Source: Paragordius varius
Lineage: Eukaryota; Nematomorpha
Direction of reading: 5' to 3'
DNA length: 64,000 nt
Assembly: GCA_964247055.1 (NCBI GenBank)
Contig: OZ176052.1
Span: 372,001-436,000 of the forward strand
Of this stretch, positions 58,431 to 64,000 are shown piece after piece. The notes beneath the pieces are model-generated. The model saw only the letters and a program-made list of their open reading frames with translations. It searched no databases and had not been told where the DNA came from. Both the position numbers and the translations under genes were made by a program. The first letter of the stretch is position 1. Every line of letters starts with the position of its first letter.

Positions 58431-60292
58431 TATATTTATAATGTATTTGTGTTAAAAATAAATAAATATTGTAATAAATTTGTTGTATAAAAATTTTTGG
58501 TTGTACCCCCCAATGACCCACCCCCTTCTCAGATTTGTCCCGCTTTTTCCTTCAAAAAATCTGGTCACCTTAGTCATAAGTGATCTGCACACTTTGACTG
58601 GAAACAAAAAGCCATGGAAATGGGAGAATATTCATGATAAACGCACTGTCAAAACAACTAATAGCAAATTTTGTGGAACTGATTCCGTACAATCCGCAAT
58701 TGCCATTATTGATTGAGACCGATGCTTCAAACGAAGGTTTGGGTGCCATCCTTTTCCATGTAACCGAAGATGGCAAGCGGCCAATCTCCTTCGCATCCAG
58801 GAAATGTTTAAATTCTTAAAAACATTATTCGACGATCGAAAGAGAGGCCAAGGCGATTTTGTTCGCGGTAAACAAATTTCACCCTTTCATATATGGGAGA
58901 TCTTTTAAAATATTGACTGATCATAAACCACTGATTAAATTATTTGGGGAAGACCGGAACTTAACCGGAGTCACTAATATAAAATTATTACGTTGGATTT
59001 ATAAAATATCGGGGTATGATTATACCATTCATTTCAATAAAGGGGTTCAAAATTTAGCTGATCCCCTATCAAGATTAGCAATTGACGATCCTGAAATGGA
59101 TGATGATCATGCTGTAGCTGAAAAAATTCGGTTCTTATCTATGAACGATTTAAACATTTATAAAAAAAATGTATTAGTTCAGTCCAATAAGGACCCGGTG
59201 TTAAAAAAATTAAAAATTGCATTAAATTTCAACAATTGGGATGATCCAGATCTAAAAAATTATCAATCACATCGCAACGCTATCCAAGCATCGTATGGTT
59301 TAGTTTATTTGGAGGATAGACTCATTGTTCCTAGATCCATGCAAAATGAAGTCCTAAACTACTTTCACACTGGACACCCAGGGATAAGTACCATGAAGTC
59401 CCTTGCGCGCCACAGTGTATATAGGCCAGACTTGGACCAAAGTATTGAATTGCTTGCGAAGACATGTGACTCATGTCAAAGATACAAGCCCAATGTCCAG
59501 GAAAACCCAACATACAAATGGAATTTCATTACCGCCGTCTGGGAAAGAATACACATAGATATTGCTGGTCCCATTGATAATTTCTACTGGATGGTAACAA
59601 TTGACAGCTCGTCCAGATGGCTGGAAGTTAATTTATTGAAACAAGTTACGAGCAGGTCTGTTTTAAATTGCTTAGAACAATTGTTTGCGAGATATGGTTT
59701 TCCTAAAATGATAGTAAGTGATAATGCATCGTATTTTGTATCGCACGATTTTGATGAAAGGCTTAAACACTTAAACATCAAACATGTTAAGTCGAGTCCG
59801 TATCACCCACGAACGAATGGGTTGGTAGAAAGATCTATTTACACATTGAAAACTAAATATAAAGCTACGAAGAGGGCTGACATCTCTCCGCAAGAAGCAA
59901 TGAATACCATTTTGTGGAGCTATCGGCAAGCATTTCATAGTGCAACGAGAGCAACACCGTGCTCATTATTCCTAAAAAGAGAATTGTTAGGTCCCTTGTC
60001 ATGATTAAAGACAATACCATCAGATTTTACGGATAATACTAGAGCCCCCTTACGAGAATTTGATGTTGATGATGCTATTCTGATTAAAAATGAAACAGCA
60101 GAGGGGTGGCGGAAAGGAAAAGTAATTGAAAGAACAGGATTATTATCTTACAAGACTGATGACGGTAGCAAAATTCAGCGAAAACACGCCGATCAGCTAC
60201 AGAAGTCTGTTATGTCACAACCCGCCCTTGACATTGTACCAGAGATCCCAGTTACGGAAGCTGTGGAGTCGGAGTGTAACTTGACAGAAGTA

Positions 60293-60685
60293 CAGGGGCG
60301 TACCGATGGGGGGGCAAGGGGGTGCATCATGCCCCGGGCGCCGTTATTTAGGGGCGCCTAAATGATTTTTTAAAATTAAATTGTAATTATGCAAAAATAA
60401 TAAGAACTTTTAAATGAAATTTTTCAGCAATTTAGGTAATAATCCCTATAATATATACTCTATTATTCACCTAATTAGTACCATAGAATAAATTTAGTAT
60501 CATATAAATATATATATTTAATAGATTTAAAATTTATAAGACTGTGCTGTCTTATCTATGGTGTTTAGGTTACAACGTTTGTATTTTTTTTACTAAATTG
60601 TTTTATTGGTTTTTTTAAAAAAAAAGGGGGGGGGCGCCATAAAAGTTTTATGCCCCGGGCGCCGCAAATTCTCGGTACGCCACTG
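60293..60685. mobile_element. Small hAT-type MITE inside the Gypsy element
   Basis: 393 bp, ends CAGGGGCGTACCGA and TCGGTACGCCACTG, 8-bp duplication CAGAAGTA (60285-60292, 60686-60693). Inside each end is a GC-rich ATGCCCCGGGCGCCG motif in inverted orientation. No coding sequence. The TSD length and CAGTGGCGTACC-type ends indicate hAT mobilisation. Confidence 0.92.
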
Positions 60686-60759
60686 CAGAAGTACAAAGCC
60701 GTTATCCTCGCCGGGAACGAAAAGCTCCGGATCGTCTTTCTTATTAAAGGTGGGAGATA

Positions 60760-61096
60760 TGATATGATGTTATATAATATGCAACAAAACATAACTCTAT
60801 TTTATATATTACTTTGCTATTCAATGCATACGTATAATATTTTTCTGTTATTAATATTTTACGTGACATGTTATATACTACGTGACAAGTTTTAGACTAC
60901 GTGACTGTTTTATAAATGCACACTCATCATTCTCAGAAATTTGTATATGTTAATGCACGATAAAAATATATAATAAGATCCGTATACATTTCTCGGAATT
61001 AAATATAACCTATATAAACAACAACTTCTTTAAGTCCATTGCATTACTGTGTTTTCCCATTATTGTGTTATAATAAATTATACCCAACTGATATTA
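60760..61096 (+). repeat. 3' LTR of the Gypsy element
   Basis: 337 bp, nearly identical to the 5' LTR apart from a 4-base length difference and about two substitutions. Followed by GTTTT, the second half of the target duplication. Confidence 0.9.
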
Positions 61097-61217
61097 GTTT
61101 TATATAAAAGAATGGCTTGTGACATTTTTTAAATAAAAATCAATTTATGAAATGAAATGGTTCGTTCCAAAATACTATCACCAAAATACATTATAGACAA
61201 AATATAAACCAAATCAT

Positions 61218-62535
61218 GGATGGTGATAAAAAATCTTGACTTAACTTGCAAATTTTTAATAAAATCATTTTTACATTAGGGGAGTTAAATCAAGCAAGTA
61301 TAATTCATTCGGAGGTAATAAAAAGTCATATAATCAAATTAAATTTGAAGATTTTGCAAGTGTGGTGTAGGGCACACTTGACAGATTTAAAAATATGGTA
61401 ATTATATTGGAAATTATTTGATTTCATAATTGTTGGTTATGTTATAATATATTTTGGAAAATATATTTGGATGGATAAAAACGAGAATGAATTTTCCGAA
61501 AATCTATGTTAATTGTATCAGATACATATGAAAGTATAAAGTTCCACTATTTCGTGAACCCCTATAAAATCATAATATCAGACTGTATTTTTAATACTAA
61601 AATCGAGTATTTTTTTGGTAATAACATATTTACTGTTAATTTTATCAAAAGAAATTTGATCATTAATATGTGCAACACAGACTGTATGAATTTAAAAATT
61701 TGTTCGATAATTGGTATAACAAAAAAAATTTAAATTTCTCTTTAGTTAGCAATTTTTTTTGGAGGACTGCCGATATATTTTAAATATTATTTTAATTGAT
61801 TAATCAAATAACTGGTCGCAATAGACGAGATAAAATCCTCAAAAATTATATCTTAAATGTATTATAATTTTTACCTAACTTGATGAACTATGCTTTAAAA
61901 ATTAATTGACGGAAATATCTTATATTCAAAAAGATATATTTCTGTATAATTTAATATAAATCTTGATTTAATTTGTCGAATCTTCTTTTATATAAATCTT
62001 AAAAAAATAATAATATATTGTTATATTTTACAAACATTCAATTGTATTTGCAAAAGGGCTTCCAAAGTCAGTACAAAACGTTAAGGAACTTGGAGAAATA
62101 TTGACAGGGAATTCATGGTGAACACTTGGCAGATAATTATTCGATGGAAAAAATAGCGCAAAATATAAAAACAACTATTTCGTGATAAGTTTGCATCCGA
62201 AAATTAGAAATATTTCTTATGTATATACCTAAAAACATAATTACTTGTGGTAAAATAATAGAATAAGAGCGAATGGTTTCAACAATTTAAATTTAGATGC
62301 CGCACTCACTTTTTTAAAAAATCTTTAATATTATAATAACATAGGTGCCATTGAGTTTGAGCGAAAAACTTGACAAGTGTTGTGTTATCACCGATCGTCA
62401 AGTGTCTAGCTGGCTCATTATAGGAATTTTATAAATATTGATAATCGGAAATTTAAAGAAAATATTTTTTTCTTCCTAATAATTTTACTTTTTCAACCAC
62501 GCTTGACTTTCAAGTACGTTTTTTATCACCCCACC
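61218..62535. mobile_element. Non-autonomous element B, longest copy
   Basis: Begins GGATGGTGATAAAAAATCTTG and ends TTTTTTATCACCCCACC. It has the GCAAGTGTGGTGTAGGGCAC block and the ATGGTTTCAACAATTTAA and TTGACTTTCAAGTACG segments of the family. A second terminus-like GGAGGTAATAAAAAGTC lies at 61312, so this copy may carry an extra outer segment or be two nested copies. Non-coding. Confidence 0.6.
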
Positions 62536-62559
62536 TAAAATTTTAAAATAATTTAAATT

Positions 62560-63080
62560 TTTAAATGTGGGCTCCGAAAGTCTGAAATTTTTAGGCTTTT
62601 CTAAAATGGGCTAATTTCCTAAAAATAAACGCAAAAATTCCGATACTGCGCTCTAAAAATAAATGTATGCTAAATTTTGAAATCAATTTAAAATATTAAT
62701 AAAAAATGCAAGCATTTTCCCAAAATTGAATTAATAACAAAATTATGTTAAAGCGTTCACACTAGCCGTTATAAAAAGCAAGAATTTTAAGAGTTTAAAA
62801 AACACTTTTTCTCCATATTGATGATACTGAACATTTCTATTACTTAACTTTGATTAAAATATCTTTCTGTAAGTTAAATATATATTGTGTTTTACAAAAT
62901 CACCCAAATTTGAAAGCAAAACCTTTAAATAAAATCTGAAGCGATAAATGTTCAGTCTTATCGATTTAAATAGAAAAAGTGTTTTTATAATATAGCGTTT
63001 TTATACCGTTTCCATCATGCCTTAATTAACTTTTTGGAATACCAATTTTTCGGATGTTAAACTTTAGCTATTTAAAGGTT
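62560..63080. repeat. Diverged inverted pair similar to 37.7-38.0 kb
   Basis: GATGATACTGAACATTTCTA at 62.82 kb is mirrored by GATAAATGTTCAGTCTTATC at 62.95 kb, with AAAACACTTTTTCT and AGAAAAAGTGTTTTT outside. Both sides resemble the DNA beyond the U2 flank at 37.69-37.99 kb. The alignment is weak by eye. Confidence 0.4.
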
Positions 63081-63259
63081 CTGTCACGCAATCTAGAACT
63101 AAGTTTTTTTCGTTTATTATAAGAGAACTAGACCATTTTAGAAGGGGCAAAATAGATATGGATTGGCCCACTTATGGATAATCTTAAAAAATTTATTAAA
63201 TTTTTATTAACAATTGCAAATTCAATGGCTAAAAAGTTAATACACAAAAAATTAATTAT

Positions 63260-63435
63260 TATGGCAATTAAAGAACAATAAGAATATTACAAGGAAATGC
63301 CTCATGAACATAACATTTAATAATTTAAAATAAACATAGCGAAAAAATAAAAAATTTATGAGTTTATAAATAAATACTGTAAGAAATTCACGATAATAAA
63401 AATGGTGGCAGCATTGTTGCAAAATATGTAGGGCC
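63260..63435 (+). repeat. U2 3'-flank-like fragment
   Basis: AAATAAACATAGCGAAAAAA and CACGATAATAAAAATGGTGG followed by GCATTGTTGCAAAATATGTA match the U2 flank at 37020-37135 and 16690-16745. No U2 sequence itself was seen nearby. Confidence 0.5.
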
Positions 63436-63670
63436 ATGTAAATGAGCCGGGTAACAGGCGCATTAAAAACGGATATCTAGGGAATTATAAAGTATTTTTG
63501 GGTCTGAAAACTGTGTTATCTTAATTAAAGTAAATTTAAAATGTGTATGGTATGTTATGGAATATTTGAACATGTATTAATAATTATTTTTCAAACAAGC
63601 GTGCAATGGTAGATATAATTTTTTGTTTACAATTTATATTTTAAGCCTTAAATAAAAATTTAAGTTAATG

Positions 63671-63973
63671 TACCATTTGCGAATGCACCCTTAAACAATT
63701 CAAATTGCCCTTCGAACAATTTAAATTTACCCTAAAAATGAATTATGTGTTTTTAAACTATAATATAATTATTATTAATATGAAATATATCTTTATGGCA
63801 TAGTTTATTTTTTTTCAATATTATTTTAATTTCAAACATAATTTCATTTTTCAAAATTTGTATAAAATATAGGTAAATTTTAATCTTAAACAACATATAA
63901 TTTATTTAAGGGTGTATTTGAATTGTTCAAGGGTGAATTTGAATTGTTTAAGGGTGAATTTGAATAAATGGTA
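63671..63973. mobile_element. Small MITE family C, complete copy
   Basis: 303 bp, TACCATTTGCGAATGCACCC at one end and GGGTGAATTTGAATAAATGG then TA at the other. Each end contains two to three ~22-base direct subrepeats of CACCCTTRAACAATTCAAATT type. Probable TA target duplication. Non-coding. Confidence 0.7.
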
Positions 63974-64000
63974 TATTTAAAAAAACATTCTAACCCTGTG

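Larger units (their letters stand above)
55136..58572 (+). mobile_element. hAT DNA transposon, copy 2, inside the Gypsy element
   Basis: 3437 bp, ends TAAGGTGACCAGACGTCCCG and TCTGGTCACCTTA, with a perfect 8-bp duplication GTCATAAG (55128-55135, 58573-58580). Contents are as in copy 1: a transposase relic (55703-57560) and the reversed deleted copy (57620-58430). It cuts the host retrotransposon between its RT and RNase H regions. It is therefore younger than that already young retrotransposon, which shows this hAT family was mobile recently. Confidence 0.95.
52724..61096 (+). mobile_element. Ty3/Gypsy LTR retrotransposon (fossil copy, with two insertions)
   Basis: Bounded by LTRs at 52724-53056 and 60760-61096 and a 5-bp target duplication GTTTT. 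Recognisable parts in order: a gag-like region (about 53.1-53.7 kb), two CCHC zinc knuckles (53.8-53.9 kb), an aspartic protease (FDTGAD, ~54.0 kb), reverse transcriptase (54.4-55.1 kb, with AYLDDVLV), RNase H (58.6-59.1 kb), and integrase with a zinc-binding head and DDE core (59.3-60.0 kb). The gag-pol order with integrase last is that of Ty3/Gypsy. No envelope gene was seen. The copy is broken, with about half a dozen breaks besides two transposon insertions (55136-58572 and 60293-60685). The LTRs differ by under 1%, so it is young. Confidence 0.93.

Noticed and set aside
53000-60300. Possible envelope gene or endogenous-virus status of the Gypsy element
   Set aside because: No envelope-like frame between integrase and the 3' LTR; the space there is taken by a short tail and a MITE.

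Overview
The window is animal nuclear DNA: very AT-rich, intron-containing, and mostly made of transposable elements. A paired-class homeobox gene, a protein-kinase-D-like C1 exon, spliceosomal U2 snRNA sequences and RTE, R2/NeSL-type, hAT and Ty3/Gypsy elements point to a metazoan. An arthropod is my best guess, but the species cannot be read from the sequence.

Layout. (1) 1-372 is the 3' end of an RTE LINE. (2) About 470-20765 is one large, eroded palindrome with its apex near 12.22 kb. Its arms carry two head-to-head relics of a U2-targeting retrotransposon, a U2 snRNA 3' fragment, dead copies of a homeobox exon, and several short transposons. The left arm alone also holds a 5.2-kb foldback element with giant inverted arms (4222-9450), nested inside a TTAA-flanked MITE. 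(3) About 20.8-25.1 kb is the only host-gene stretch: an RTE relic, a C1-domain exon, a probable terminal exon of an unknown gene, and a two-exon paired-like homeobox gene. (4) 25191-28401 is a hAT transposon. (5) 29.3-42.0 kb holds a second, older inverted repeat flanking a U2 snRNA gene that is split by a nearly intact Utopia-like retrotransposon (31944-36438). The right arm of this repeat contains another hAT relic. (6) 42.0-52.3 kb is a graveyard: degenerate tandem repeats, TTAA MITEs, an inverted pair of R2/NeSL-type RT fragments, and a third U2/Utopia-like pair on the minus strand. (7) 52724-61096 is a young but broken Ty3/Gypsy LTR retrotransposon that contains a second copy of the 25-kb hAT family and a small hAT-type MITE. 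(8) 61.1-64.0 kb holds short non-autonomous elements and a U2-flank-like fragment.

The unifying theme is U2 snRNA. Three separate U2 3' portions in the window abut the 3' end of a restriction-like-endonuclease (RLE) retrotransposon. At the best-preserved locus the two U2 pieces sum to 188 nt, the length of a complete U2 gene. The same U2 3' flank occurs at two places and probably at a third, so much of the window appears to descend from duplicated, often inverted, U2 loci repeatedly hit by this element lineage. No intact U2 gene and no long intact host gene was found.
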